Of a DNA stretch of 64,000 bases, positions 7,801-16,775 are shown one piece after another. The stretch covers positions 124,001-188,000 of the forward strand of contig NZ_JBLWFS010000003.1 in assembly GCF_048323755.1 (NCBI RefSeq), in the 5' to 3' direction. A model generated the notes under the pieces. The model worked only from the letters and a program-made list of their open reading frames with translations. It had not been told where the DNA came from and did not search any database. This DNA is from Alkalihalobacterium sp048323755. Lineage in GTDB: Bacteria; Bacillota; Bacilli; Bacillales; Bacillaceae_F. The translations under genes were made by a program, and so were the position numbers. How positions within the stretch are numbered: position 1 is the first letter of the stretch; every line of letters begins with the position of its first letter.

Positions 7801-10509
7801 ATGAAATGGTATGAGATGGAGGTAAATGAAGTTGAAAGATCGACAGGTACAAACGGAATATCTGGTTTGTCAGATAAGGAGGCACAAAAACGGTTAAAGC
7901 AATATGGTGAAAACAAATTGGACGAAGGAGAAAAACCTTCAGCGCTATTAGTCTTCTTAAGTCAGTTTAAAGATTTTATGGTGCTCGTTCTACTAGCTGC
8001 GACACTCATTTCCGGGTTATTGGGTGAATACATCGATGCGATTACAATTATGATTATTATTTTACTAAATGGTGTATTAGGATTCGTACAAGAACGAAAA
8101 GCAGAAAAATCATTGACAGCTTTAAAAGAATTGTCTGCTCCGCAACTAGTCGTCCTTCGTAATGGAGAGTGGATAAAAATTCCGTCTAGTTTGGCGGTTG
8201 TTGGTGATATCGTTAAGATCACGAGCGGTGACCGAATTGGTGCTGATATGAGGCTTTTAAAAGTCAATGGTCTTCAAATCGAAGAATCGTCACTTACAGG
8301 AGAATCTGTTCCTGTACAAAAAAGTGAACAGGTTTTAATAGGTGAAGCCCTTGAACTTGGTGATCAAGCTAATATGGCATTTATGGGTACACTCGTCACA
8401 CAAGGAAATGGAATTGGTGTTATTATTGCAACCGGTATGAAAACAGAAATGGGAAAGATTGCTCATTTGCTTCAATCAACAGAAACATTAGTAACCCCTT
8501 TACAAAGAAAGTTAGAACAGTTGGGGAAGATTTTAATCGGTGTTGCACTTCTTCTTACAGCTCTTGTCGTTTTAATTGGGGTTTATCAAGGGCATGACGT
8601 TTACACGATGTTCCTCGCTGGGGTTTCTTTAGCAGTTGCAGCCATTCCTGAAGGTTTACCAGCGATAGTAACCGTAGCATTAGCTCTAGGTGTTCAACGA
8701 ATGATTAAACGAAAGGCGATTGTTCGTAAACTCCCTGCCGTTGAAACTTTAGGATGTGCGTCTGTCATTTGTTCTGACAAAACTGGAACTTTAACGCAAA
8801 ATAAGATGACAGTTACCCACCTGTGGATTGGTGGTAAGACGTGGCATGTAACAGGAACAGGCTATGAGCCAAAAGGTGATTTTTTAGCTAGTGGTGAAAA
8901 AGTAAACATTCAAAAAGAACGAGCCCTGCAACAGATGTTAGCTTTTGGGTACTTATGTAATCATGCTAAAATCAATGAAAAACCTGTCAAGGAAGGTCTA
9001 CTAAAAAAGAAGAAAACAGAATTTGTAATAGATGGCGATCCTACAGAAGGAGCACTGGTGGTTGCTGCGATGAAAGCAGGAATTACTTCAGAGGCCCTTA
9101 AAAAGCAATTTAGAATTATTAAAGAATTTCCGTTTGAATCAACGAGAAAAATGATGACAGTGATCGTTGAAGATAAAAATGGTAAAAGGTTTGCGGTCAC
9201 TAAAGGTGCACCGGATGTCGTATTAGCAAATAGTAAAAATATCTTCTTCAATTCCAGAGAAGAAGCGATGACGAATAGGAGTCGAACGTTAGTAGAGGAT
9301 GCGATAACAACATTAGCTAGTCAAGCGCTCCGAACAATTGCTATCGCGTATCGTCCACTATCGACTTCTGATAAAGTGGATTATCCATTAGATATAGAAA
9401 AAGATTTAACGTTCATTGGCCTCGAAGGAATGATTGATCCTCCTAGACCAGAGGTGAGAGACTCCATTCGTGAGTGTCGTGAGGCGGGTATTAAAACCAT
9501 TATGATCACTGGAGACCATGCCATTACGGCGCGAGCAATAGCTAAGCAACTCGACATACTTCCTGAAAATGGGAAAGTACTTGATGGACAAACGCTTTCT
9601 AGAATAAGTGTCGAACAGCTTGAAGAAGTCGTTGATGATGTGTACGTATTTGCTCGTGTTTCTCCTGAACATAAATTAAAGATCGTTAAAGCGCTCCAAG
9701 CACGAGGGCACATTGTTGCAATGACTGGTGATGGTGTTAATGATGCTCCTGCAATTAAGGCGGCTAACATTGGGATTGCAATGGGAATTACAGGTACAGA
9801 TGTGGCTAAAGAAGCATCATCTCTCATATTAAGTGATGATAATTTTGCAACAATTAAAGCAGCGATTAAAGAAGGAAGGAATATCTATGAGAATATCCGA
9901 AAGTTTATTCGGTATATGCTCGCATCCAATGTTGGGGAAATTTTAGTCATGTTGTTTGCGATGATTTTAGGGTTACCTTTACCACTCGTAGCGATTCAAA
10001 TCTTATGGATTAACCTCGTAACGGATGGTTTACCAGCGATGGCTCTTGGAATGGATAAAGCGGAAGGCGATGTTATGAAGCGACCACCACGAAGTCCTCA
10101 TGAAGGAGTATTTGCTAGAGGCCTTGCTTGGAAAATTGTGAGCAGAGGTTTAATGATTGGGGTCGTAACATTAGTCGCATTTATGGTGACTTTAAATGCT
10201 AACCCAGATGATTTAACAAAGGCGCAGACGGTAGCGTTTGTAACACTCGTTATGGCACAACTCATTCATGTATTCGACTGTCGAAGTGAGTACTCTGTAT
10301 ATCACCGCAATCCTTTTGAAAATATGTATCTTGTAGTTGCGGTTATTTCTTCTGTTTTACTTATGCTTGCCGTTATCTACTACCCGCCATTACAAACGGT
10401 CTTCCATACGACCTTCATGGATGCACGTGATTGGCTACTTATCCTCGGTATGGCTGCTATACCGACGGTTGTATTAGGAGCAGGTCAACTATTTGGTAAA
10501 AAGCGTTAA
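7801..10509 (+). CDS. Calcium-transporting P-type ATPase (YloB-like, PMCA/SERCA type IIA)
   Basis: Membrane cation pump, 902 residues. It carries an N-terminal cation-ATPase domain, TGES in the actuator domain (SSLTGESVPV), the phosphorylated aspartate in SDKTGTLT (about residue 326), a nucleotide-binding segment (KGAPD, DPTEGAL), and the hinge TGDGVNDAPA (about residue 642). Transmembrane helices lie near 60-110, 250-310 and 690-900, with IPEGLPA and NLVTDGLPA as ion-site motifs. It is closest in memory to B. subtilis YloB, linked to calcium handling in spores. The start at 7801 follows GTGGGGTG; the longer in-frame start has no ribosome site. Confidence 0.93.
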   Translation: MKWYEMEVNEVERSTGTNGISGLSDKEAQKRLKQYGENKLDEGEKPSALLVFLSQFKDFMVLVLLAATLISGLLGEYIDAITIMIIILLNGVLGFVQERKAEKSLTALKELSAPQLVVLRNGEWIKIPSSLAVVGDIVKITSGDRIGADMRLLKVNGLQIEESSLTGESVPVQKSEQVLIGEALELGDQANMAFMGTLVTQGNGIGVIIATGMKTEMGKIAHLLQSTETLVTPLQRKLEQLGKILIGVALLLTALVVLIGVYQGHDVYTMFLAGVSLAVAAIPEGLPAIVTVALALGVQRMIKRKAIVRKLPAVETLGCASVICSDKTGTLTQNKMTVTHLWIGGKTWHVTGTGYEPKGDFLASGEKVNIQKERALQQMLAFGYLCNHAKINEKPVKEGLLKKKKTEFVIDGDPTEGALVVAAMKAGITSEALKKQFRIIKEFPFESTRKMMTVIVEDKNGKRFAVTKGAPDVVLANSKNIFFNSREEAMTNRSRTLVEDAITTLASQALRTIAIAYRPLSTSDKVDYPLDIEKDLTFIGLEGMIDPPRPEVRDSIRECREAGIKTIMITGDHAITARAIAKQLDILPENGKVLDGQTLSRISVEQLEEVVDDVYVFARVSPEHKLKIVKALQARGHIVAMTGDGVNDAPAIKAANIGIAMGITGTDVAKEASSLILSDDNFATIKAAIKEGRNIYENIRKFIRYMLASNVGEILVMLFAMILGLPLPLVAIQILWINLVTDGLPAMALGMDKAEGDVMKRPPRSPHEGVFARGLAWKIVSRGLMIGVVTLVAFMVTLNANPDDLTKAQTVAFVTLVMAQLIHVFDCRSEYSVYHRNPFENMYLVVAVISSVLLMLAVIYYPPLQTVFHTTFMDARDWLLILGMAAIPTVVLGAGQLFGKKR

Positions 10510-10542
10510 GTTTATTACTTGCTATTTTAAAAAAGTTTCGTT

Positions 10543-10595
10543 AGGCTGTTATAGGTAACTTTTTACCTGTAACGGCCTTTCTTTCCTTTTTTTTG
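10543..10595 (+). terminator. Intrinsic terminator after the calcium ATPase
   Basis: A 14-bp stem (two G-T wobbles) from AGGCTGTTATAGGT (10543-10556) and ACCTGTAACGGCCT (10565-10578) is followed by TTCTTTCC and then T8. Confidence 0.88.
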
Positions 10596-10621
10596 TTGAA
10601 GGTGTTAATATTAGATAGAAT
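10593..10621 (+). promoter_or_regulatory. Candidate sigma-A promoter for yloC
   Basis: TTGTTG (10593-10598), a 17-bp spacer and TAGAAT (10616-10621), immediately after the ATPase terminator and 21 bp before the yloC start. Only four of six -35 bases match the consensus. Confidence 0.5.
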
Positions 10622-10642
10622 AGAAAAAGTGGATGTGATAAG

Positions 10643-11524
10643 ATGATTACAAGTATGACAGGATACGGGCAAGCGGTCTTAGAAAATGAACGCTTTAAAG
10701 TTTCAGTTGAAATGCGTTCCTATAATCATCGTTTTTTTGAAGTAATGCTTCGTATGCCTAGACAGCTTTTACCAATTGAAGAACAGTTAAAGAAAGCCGT
10801 CCAAAAACAAGTGAATCGCGGTAAAGTGGATGTTTTTATTAATATAGAGGGTGAAGGTCTCGTCAAAAAGCGCTTAGATATAGATTGGGACCTTTTTCAG
10901 GAATATATTCATGCAGCAGCTGATATGAAAAAACGAGCGGATGTCAAGGGGAAACCGTCAGTAGACGCATTACTTTTACACGAAAAGATTGTAAGTGTTC
11001 ACGAGCAGGAACAAACCGATGAAGGACTGTTCACCATACTTATTAAAGCTACTGAAGAGGCCGTATCAAAGCTTGCCGAAATGAGAAAGCGAGAAGGACA
11101 TTCCTTATATGTTGATTTAAAAACAAGAGTTGAATTTGTTAATAAAATAGCAACGGAGTTAAAACAATATGCTCCTAAAGTAGCCGATCACTATCGCACT
11201 AAGTTACAAAAGCGTGTAGAAGAATTTTTACAAGGGCAAGTTGAGTATGATGAGAATAGACTTTTAAATGAAGTAGCTTTCTTTGCGGATAAGTCAAATG
11301 TCGATGAGGAGTTAATTCGGTTAGACTCTCATACCGTCCAATTCCTAAAGATCATTGAAGAGGGTGGAGTTGTTGGGAGAAAGTTAGATTTCCTCATTCA
11401 AGAGATGAATCGTGAAATAAATACGATTGGCTCAAAAGCAAATGACATACATATAAGCCAACAAGTGGTAGAATTAAAGAGCGAAATTGAAAAAATTAAA
11501 GAACAAGTGCAAAATATTGAATGA
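10643..11524 (+). CDS. yloC: YicC/YloC-family endoribonuclease
   Basis: A 293-residue YicC-family protein. The N-terminus has the family hallmark MTGYGQA and the RSYNHRFFEV stretch, and the C-terminal DUF1732 part contains GGVVGRKLDFLIQEMNREINT. E. coli YicC and B. subtilis YloC are reported as RNA endonucleases, an activity taken here from the family only. Length matches the family (~290). It starts at ATG 10643 with a modest ribosome site (AAGTGGATG) and precedes remA and gmk as in B. subtilis. Confidence 0.92.
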   Translation: MITSMTGYGQAVLENERFKVSVEMRSYNHRFFEVMLRMPRQLLPIEEQLKKAVQKQVNRGKVDVFINIEGEGLVKKRLDIDWDLFQEYIHAAADMKKRADVKGKPSVDALLLHEKIVSVHEQEQTDEGLFTILIKATEEAVSKLAEMRKREGHSLYVDLKTRVEFVNKIATELKQYAPKVADHYRTKLQKRVEEFLQGQVEYDENRLLNEVAFFADKSNVDEELIRLDSHTVQFLKIIEEGGVVGRKLDFLIQEMNREINTIGSKANDIHISQQVVELKSEIEKIKEQVQNIE

Positions 11525-11599
11525 TTTTATAGAAAAACGCCCGTTCTTCGTATATAGTAATTTTAGGATGGGAAAAATATCGAGAGTGAGTTTTCTTTT

Positions 11600-11629
11600 T
11601 TGACGATAAGACATGTGCTTACCTTAAAT
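11600..11629 (+). promoter_or_regulatory. Weak candidate promoter upstream of remA
   Basis: TTGACG (11600-11605), an 18-bp spacer and TTAAAT (11624-11629) lie 56 bp before the remA start in the 160-bp yloC-remA gap. The -10 is a poor match. Confidence 0.35.
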
Positions 11630-11684
11630 CGGGTTTAGCCTAATAGTCATTATTTCACTCCTCTCAAAAAGCGAGGGAGAAAAG

Positions 11685-11945
11685 ATGAACATTAAGTTAA
11701 TTAATATTGGCTTTGGTAACATCGTATCTGCAAATCGTATTATTTCAATTGTAAGTCCAGAGTCTGCGCCTATAAAAAGGATTATACAGGAAGCGAGAGA
11801 ACGTAACATGTTAATCGATGCAACATATGGTAGACGTACTCGAGCTGTAATCATCGCAGATAGCGACCATGTCATTTTAAGTGCAGTTCAACCAGAAACG
11901 GTTGCACAGCGTCTAACGAACAAAGATGAATCAGAAGACGCTTAG
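11685..11945 (+). CDS. remA: Extracellular matrix regulatory protein RemA (YlzA)
   Basis: Small DNA-binding activator of biofilm-matrix and osmoprotection genes in B. subtilis. The 86-residue product has the conserved start MNIKLINIGFGN, then SPESAPIKR and DATYGRRTRAV, close to the ~89-residue family. The start at 11685 follows GCGAGGGAG. RemA oligomerises and binds DNA repeats; that role comes from the family. A hairpin terminator follows. Confidence 0.95.
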   Translation: MNIKLINIGFGNIVSANRIISIVSPESAPIKRIIQEARERNMLIDATYGRRTRAVIIADSDHVILSAVQPETVAQRLTNKDESEDA

Positions 11946-11963
11946 ACATACATACAAGAGTTG

Positions 11964-11992
11964 CTCGGCTAACGCCGAGTTTCTTACACTTT
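11964..11992 (+). terminator. Small terminator-like hairpin after remA
   Basis: CTCGGC (11964-11969), loop TAAC, GCCGAG (11974-11979), followed by TTTCTTACACTTTTT. The stem is strong but short and the T-tract interrupted. Confidence 0.6.
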
Positions 11993-12049
11993 TTAACAAT
12001 GACTTGTCTATTGAATAAAAAAAGAATGACAAGTTAAACGGAGGTATTT

Positions 12050-12664
12050 ATGAAGAAGGAAAAAGGGTTGTTGATCGTGCTCTCAGGTCCTGCGGGTGTC
12101 GGGAAAGGAACGGTTTGTTCAGCTCTTCGTCAAGAGAACACAGACATTCAATACTCAGTGTCGGCAACCACTCGTGCTCCACGTGAAGGGGAAGTAGATG
12201 GTGTCAATTACTTCTTTAAATCAAGAGATGAATTTGAAGAAATGATAAAAAATGATGCGCTATTAGAATGGGCTGAATACGTTGGTAATTACTATGGTAC
12301 ACCGATTGATTACGTCAAAAAAACAATTGATGAAGGTAATGACATCATTTTAGAAATTGAAGTACAAGGTGCTTTAAAAGTTAAAGAACGCTTACCTGAA
12401 GGTGTGTTTATCTTTTTAATGCCACCAAGCTTAGCTGAATTAAGAAAGCGGATTGAAGGTCGAGGCACTGAAACGGCTGAAGTCATTAACAAGCGCATGA
12501 CAGTTGCCAAAGAAGAAATTGATATGATGAAAAAATATGACTACGTCGTAGAAAACGATGAAGTCCAAGCAGCTGTTAACCGTATTAAGGCGATTGTCAC
12601 AGCTGAGCATTGTAAGCGTGAACGATTAATTGAGAAGTATAAACAATTAGTGGAGGTTGAGTAA
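12050..12664 (+). CDS. gmk: Guanylate kinase
   Basis: Phosphorylates GMP to GDP; in Firmicutes it is inhibited by (p)ppGpp. The 204-residue product has the P-loop SGPAGVGKGTV (about residues 13-23), the GMP-binding ATTRAPREGEVDG segment, and a lid region with KRIEGRGTE. The start at 12050 follows CGGAGG. The stop at 12662-12664 is one base from the rpoZ start, a conserved pairing. Confidence 0.97.
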   Translation: MKKEKGLLIVLSGPAGVGKGTVCSALRQENTDIQYSVSATTRAPREGEVDGVNYFFKSRDEFEEMIKNDALLEWAEYVGNYYGTPIDYVKKTIDEGNDIILEIEVQGALKVKERLPEGVFIFLMPPSLAELRKRIEGRGTETAEVINKRMTVAKEEIDMMKKYDYVVENDEVQAAVNRIKAIVTAEHCKRERLIEKYKQLVEVE

Positions 12665-12665
12665 T

Positions 12666-12872
12666 TTGTTATATCCATCAATCGATTCTTTATTAGATAA
12701 GTTAGACTCAAAGTATACGTTAGTCACGGTATCATCTAAACGTGCTCGTGAAATTAAAGAAGATTCAAAACGTGGTCCTCTAGTAGTTAAACCTGTTTCT
12801 TATAAACCAGTAGGGGTTGCTTTAGAGGAAATTGTATCAGATCAACTTCAATATGAGCGCCTTGAAAAATAA
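12666..12872 (+). CDS. rpoZ: RNA polymerase omega subunit
   Basis: Omega assists beta' folding and RNA polymerase assembly. The 68-residue product has the family N-terminus MLYPSIDSLLDKLDSKYTLV, the SSKRAREI motif, and VGVALEEI near the end. I choose TTG 12666, which is 9 nt after GGAGG (12652-12656) and gives the family's native N-terminus; the in-frame TTG at 12657 abuts the ribosome site. A strong terminator follows. Confidence 0.94.
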   Translation: MLYPSIDSLLDKLDSKYTLVTVSSKRAREIKEDSKRGPLVVKPVSYKPVGVALEEIVSDQLQYERLEK

Positions 12873-12902
12873 CAACCTATTCTTACAATAGGTTGTTTTT
12901 TC
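12871..12902 (+). terminator. Intrinsic terminator after rpoZ
   Basis: A perfect 10-bp stem, AACAACCTAT with ATAGGTTGTT, has a TCTTACA loop and is followed by TTTTTC. Confidence 0.9.
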
Positions 12903-12920
12903 ATAAAAAAATTCGAGTTC

Positions 12921-13090
12921 TCACAGCTGTAAGCGGCTGAACAGTCGCTTACACTTTTCTATGTCTAGTTGCAGGCGCTATCGGCTCGAGGTCGCTTCGG
13001 TCCATCAACCGTGTCTAAAGGTCTATGACACTTATTGATGGCCCTCCAGCGCTAGTCGCCGATGAACGAGCGCCTTACACTTTTCTATGT
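12921..13090 (+). repeat. Interspersed repeat, copy 2, with an adjacent truncated copy
   Basis: The full unit runs from GTCTAGTTGCAGGCGC (12963 on) through GGCTCGAGGTCGCTTCGGTCC to GTCGCCGATGAACGAGCGCC and TTACACTTTTCTATGT. Just before it, 12921-12964 repeats only the right end (CGGCTGAACAGTCGCTTACACTTTTCTATGT). The 16-mer TTACACTTTTCTATGT occurs at both 12949-12964 and 13075-13090, giving a 126-bp period. The element separates rpoZ from coaBC. Confidence 0.8.
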
Positions 13091-13107
13091 ATATGGGGGG
13101 AAGAGAT

Positions 13108-14322
13108 ATGTTAAAGGGAAAGAAAATATTACTATGTGTTACTGGTGGTGTTGCTGTTTTTAAAGCCGCAGCATTAACAAGTAAGCTGTCACAAGCAGGT
13201 GCGACAGTAAAAGTGATGATGACCAAATCTGCTGAGCAATTTGTGTCTCCGTTAACGTTTCAAACACTTTCGAGGCAACCTGTGTATAATGACACGTTTG
13301 ATGAAAAGGACCCAAGTGGTGTTGCGCATATTGATTTGGCCGATTGGCCTGACGTTATTTTGATTGCACCAGCAACAGCTAATATGATTGGAAAGTTAGC
13401 AAATGGAATTGCAGATGATATGATATCTACAACTTTACTTGCAACAACAGCTCCTGTATTTGTTGCTCCTGCAATGAATGTACATATGTATGCACATCCA
13501 GCGGTTATTAACAACCTACAAACACTCAATGGATATGGCTATCATTTTATTGAACCAAATGAAGGTTTTCTTGCATGTGGCTATGTTGGAAAAGGACGAC
13601 TACCAGAGCCGGAACAAATTATTGAACAACTTGATCAGTTTTTTGACGAAGAGTTGTATCAACCGCTTGTAGGAAAACAGTTTCTCATTACAGCAGGGCC
13701 TACGCAAGAAAAGATCGACCCAGTTCGCTACATTACAAACCATTCTTCAGGAAAAATGGGCTACCAAGTTGCTGAAGTAGCAGCTCAACTAGGGGCTAAA
13801 GTTATTCTTATTTCAGGTCCAACACAACTAGATGCACCTAAAGGAGTCATACGAATTAATGTCGAGTCGGCACAGGACATGTATGAAGCCGTCATGGAGC
13901 ATTATGTCTCAACTGATGTTGTTGTTAAGACAGCTGCTGTTGCAGATTACCGGCCAAAAGTTGTTCATGCTGAGAAAATGAAGAAAAAGCCTGGGGATGC
14001 GGTTATCGAATTAGAACGAACTACCGACATTTTAGCAACATTAGGTGAATTAAAAACACACCAAACATTAGTCGGGTTTGCAGCAGAAACTGAAAAAGTA
14101 GAAGAGTATGCCAAAGGTAAATTAGATCGTAAAAATTTAGACTTGATCGTTGCAAATAACATAACTGAAGCTGGTGCCGGATTTAAGGGAGATACAAACA
14201 GAGTAACTATCTATAAAAAAAGTGGTGAAACCGTTGAGCTCCCGATTATGACGAAACGAGAAGTAGCTGAACAGCTTCTTACCGAAATAATTAAATATGA
14301 ACAAGGAAGTTCTCGCGAATGA
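13108..14322 (+). CDS. coaBC: Bifunctional phosphopantothenoylcysteine decarboxylase / ligase
   Basis: Two steps of coenzyme A synthesis: ligation of cysteine to 4'-phosphopantothenate (CoaB) and decarboxylation (CoaC). The 404-residue product has an N-terminal flavoprotein domain (LLCVTGGVAVFKA, PAMNVHMY, ACGYVGKGRLPEP) and a C-terminal CoaB domain (TAGPTQEKIDPVRYITNHSS, KTAAVADYRP). The start at 13108 follows GGGGGGAAGAG; the upstream in-frame ATG lies within the repeat and lacks a ribosome site. It overlaps priA by 4 bp. Confidence 0.96.
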   Translation: MLKGKKILLCVTGGVAVFKAAALTSKLSQAGATVKVMMTKSAEQFVSPLTFQTLSRQPVYNDTFDEKDPSGVAHIDLADWPDVILIAPATANMIGKLANGIADDMISTTLLATTAPVFVAPAMNVHMYAHPAVINNLQTLNGYGYHFIEPNEGFLACGYVGKGRLPEPEQIIEQLDQFFDEELYQPLVGKQFLITAGPTQEKIDPVRYITNHSSGKMGYQVAEVAAQLGAKVILISGPTQLDAPKGVIRINVESAQDMYEAVMEHYVSTDVVVKTAAVADYRPKVVHAEKMKKKPGDAVIELERTTDILATLGELKTHQTLVGFAAETEKVEEYAKGKLDRKNLDLIVANNITEAGAGFKGDTNRVTIYKKSGETVELPIMTKREVAEQLLTEIIKYEQGSSRE

Positions 14323-16730
14323 TTGCTAGGGTAATAGTCGATGTCCCAAGTGGACAGACAGATCGCCTGTTTGATTATAAAATTCCAAGTAAGTGGTATG
14401 ACGTTCTAGAAAAAGGAATGAGGGTCGTTGTTCCTTTTGGTCCACGCTCAATCCAAGGTTTTGTAGTGGAAATAACCGAAAGCTCTACTGTTGAAAAGCT
14501 GAAAGAAATAAAAGAGATACTAGATGTTACTCCTGTCTTAACAGAAGAACTACTAGAGTTAGGTAATTGGCTAACCGAACAAACATTATCATATAAGATT
14601 TCCGCCTACCAGGTTATGTTGCCTGCTGCATTAAAAACAAAAGTTGAAAAGCAACTCCTTTGTTTGCAAGAAATTCAATTGTTACCTATATCACTACAGC
14701 CGTTCTTTAATAAGCAACCGTTAGTTAAGTGGAATGAGATTGTTGATACTGACCCTAGTTTGTTGACTTCGATTAAGGATGCAGTAAAGTGTGGTTTACT
14801 AGAAGTCCAATATGCAGTTAAGGATAAAGGTAAAAAGCAAACTCACCGAATGATTGAAAGCTTGTTATCGAAAGACCAATTAAAGGATTTACTTGTGGGT
14901 CTGCCGCAACGAGCAGAAAAGCAGCTAGCGATCGTTCACTACTTTATTGAAAATGGTGAACAAGTTCCCTTAATTCGTTTAATCGAATTGACGCAAAGCA
15001 GTCGTCAATCGGTTAAATCATTAATCGATAAAGGTGTACTTGTTGAAAAAGAAAAAGAATTTTATAGAGATCCTTTTATAAATGAAACATTTGCGCAAAC
15101 GAAACCATTACAGTTAACTGATCAACAGCAACAAGTGACAATACCCATCCTCGATTCAATTGAAGAAAATGTGCATAAAACATTTTTATTACATGGTGTC
15201 ACTGGCAGTGGAAAAACAGAAATTTACTTACAAGTGATTGATCGAGTCCTATCTGAAGGTAAAGAAGCCATTGTTCTCGTACCTGAGATCTCTTTAACGC
15301 CACAAATGGTTGATAGGTTTAAAGGGCGGTTTGGTTCTCAAGTCGCGGTTCTTCATAGTGGACTTTCACTAGGTGAGAAGTATGATGAGTGGCGTAAAAT
15401 TCACCGCAAAGAAGTACGAGTTGCCGTAGGAGCAAGATCTGCAGTTTTCGCTCCTTTTGAAAATTTAGGAATTATTATAATAGATGAAGAGCATGAAGGC
15501 AGCTACAAGCAAGATGAAATGCCTAAATATCATGCTAGAGATGTGGCCATTTTTCGGGGGCATTATTATTGTTGTCCTGTAGTACTAGGTAGTGCAACAC
15601 CTTCTTTAGAAACGTATGCGAGGGCAAAAGTAGGTAGATATGAACTACTGACATTGGGGGAACGAGTTAATCAAGGGCCGCTTCCGACCGTAGAAATAGT
15701 TGATATGCGTGAAGAACTAAGAGACGGGAACCGGTCTATGTTTTCGAGTTCATTATTTGAAAAAATGAAAGACCGCATCGATAAAAAAGAACAAATGGTA
15801 TTACTGTTAAATCGACGCGGGTTTTCTACTTTTGTGATGTGTCGAGATTGTGGGTACGTTGCTAATTGTGAGCACTGTGACATCTCATTTACATATCATA
15901 AAACAAATCACTCGCTTAAATGTCATTATTGCGGACACGAAGAACGAATGATTACAACTTGTCCGTCTTGTTCAAGCGAACATGTTCGTTTTTTTGGAAC
16001 GGGGACGCAACGGGTGGAAGAAGAATTAGGAAAAGTATTGCCAGAGGCACGTGTTATTCGAATGGATGTTGACACGACCAGGAGAAAAGGCTCTCACCAA
16101 AAGTTATTAAAAGACTTTGGTGAAGGAAAAGCAGATATTTTACTAGGTACTCAAATGATTGCCAAAGGACTGGATTTCCCGAACATTACACTCGTCGGTG
16201 TTCTTACTGCAGACACGATGCTTCATCTACCAGATTTTCGCTCGTCTGAAAGAACATTTCAACTATTAACGCAAGTAAGTGGGAGAGCAGGGCGACACAA
16301 ATTGCCGGGAGAAGTGGTCGTTCAAACATATACGCCAGAGCACTATAGTATTGAACTTGTAAAAGAACATGATTTCGTTACCTTTTTTCAGCGAGAAATA
16401 TTGATTAGAAAAGGCAGTGGCTACCCCCCTTACTATCATATTGCACTCATTAATGTGTCACACCAAGAACTGCCTAAAGTCATTCATGTTACAGAAAAAA
16501 TCACACAATTTTTAAAACAACAACTCACCAACGAAGCTAATATTTTAGGCCCAGTAGCTTCACCTATTGCGCGGTTAAAAAATAGATATCGCTATCAATG
16601 CATGATAAAATACAAAAATGAACCGATGCTTGGAAAAATATTACGTGAAATTCAACAGCACTACAGTAGAGAAACTGCACGAGGAGACTTGCAGATTTCA
16701 ATCGATATGAATCCACAGATGTTTATGTAA
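14319..16730 (+). CDS. priA: Primosomal protein N', replication-restart helicase PriA
   Basis: Superfamily 2 helicase that recognises stalled forks and reloads the replisome. The 803-residue product has an N-terminal fork-binding domain, Walker A GVTGSGKTE (about residue 293), a DEEH box, an eight-cysteine zinc region at about 507-552 (CRDCGYVANCEHC, CHYCG, CPSC), and helicase motifs TGTQRVEEEL, DVDTT and GTQMIAKGLDFP. The ATGA overlap with coaBC supports translational coupling. Length matches B. subtilis PriA (~805). Confidence 0.97.
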   Translation: MIARVIVDVPSGQTDRLFDYKIPSKWYDVLEKGMRVVVPFGPRSIQGFVVEITESSTVEKLKEIKEILDVTPVLTEELLELGNWLTEQTLSYKISAYQVMLPAALKTKVEKQLLCLQEIQLLPISLQPFFNKQPLVKWNEIVDTDPSLLTSIKDAVKCGLLEVQYAVKDKGKKQTHRMIESLLSKDQLKDLLVGLPQRAEKQLAIVHYFIENGEQVPLIRLIELTQSSRQSVKSLIDKGVLVEKEKEFYRDPFINETFAQTKPLQLTDQQQQVTIPILDSIEENVHKTFLLHGVTGSGKTEIYLQVIDRVLSEGKEAIVLVPEISLTPQMVDRFKGRFGSQVAVLHSGLSLGEKYDEWRKIHRKEVRVAVGARSAVFAPFENLGIIIIDEEHEGSYKQDEMPKYHARDVAIFRGHYYCCPVVLGSATPSLETYARAKVGRYELLTLGERVNQGPLPTVEIVDMREELRDGNRSMFSSSLFEKMKDRIDKKEQMVLLLNRRGFSTFVMCRDCGYVANCEHCDISFTYHKTNHSLKCHYCGHEERMITTCPSCSSEHVRFFGTGTQRVEEELGKVLPEARVIRMDVDTTRRKGSHQKLLKDFGEGKADILLGTQMIAKGLDFPNITLVGVLTADTMLHLPDFRSSERTFQLLTQVSGRAGRHKLPGEVVVQTYTPEHYSIELVKEHDFVTFFQREILIRKGSGYPPYYHIALINVSHQELPKVIHVTEKITQFLKQQLTNEANILGPVASPIARLKNRYRYQCMIKYKNEPMLGKILREIQQHYSRETARGDLQISIDMNPQMFM

Positions 16731-16775
16731 GGTTGTTGGAGCAGTGTTTATATAGAAAGGTAGGTCTATAGACGA

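Noticed and set aside
9381..9827. 148-codon open frame antisense to the calcium ATPase
   Set aside because: It mirrors a highly conserved coding region (DPPRPEV, TGDGVNDAP on the other strand), has no ribosome site, and shows low-complexity Ser/Ile content typical of shadow frames.
12921..13090. Possible CRISPR array, because of repeated units with regular spacing
   Set aside because: Only two 16-bp repeats 126 bp apart occur, the spacer-like part is itself the repeat family, and no cas genes are near.
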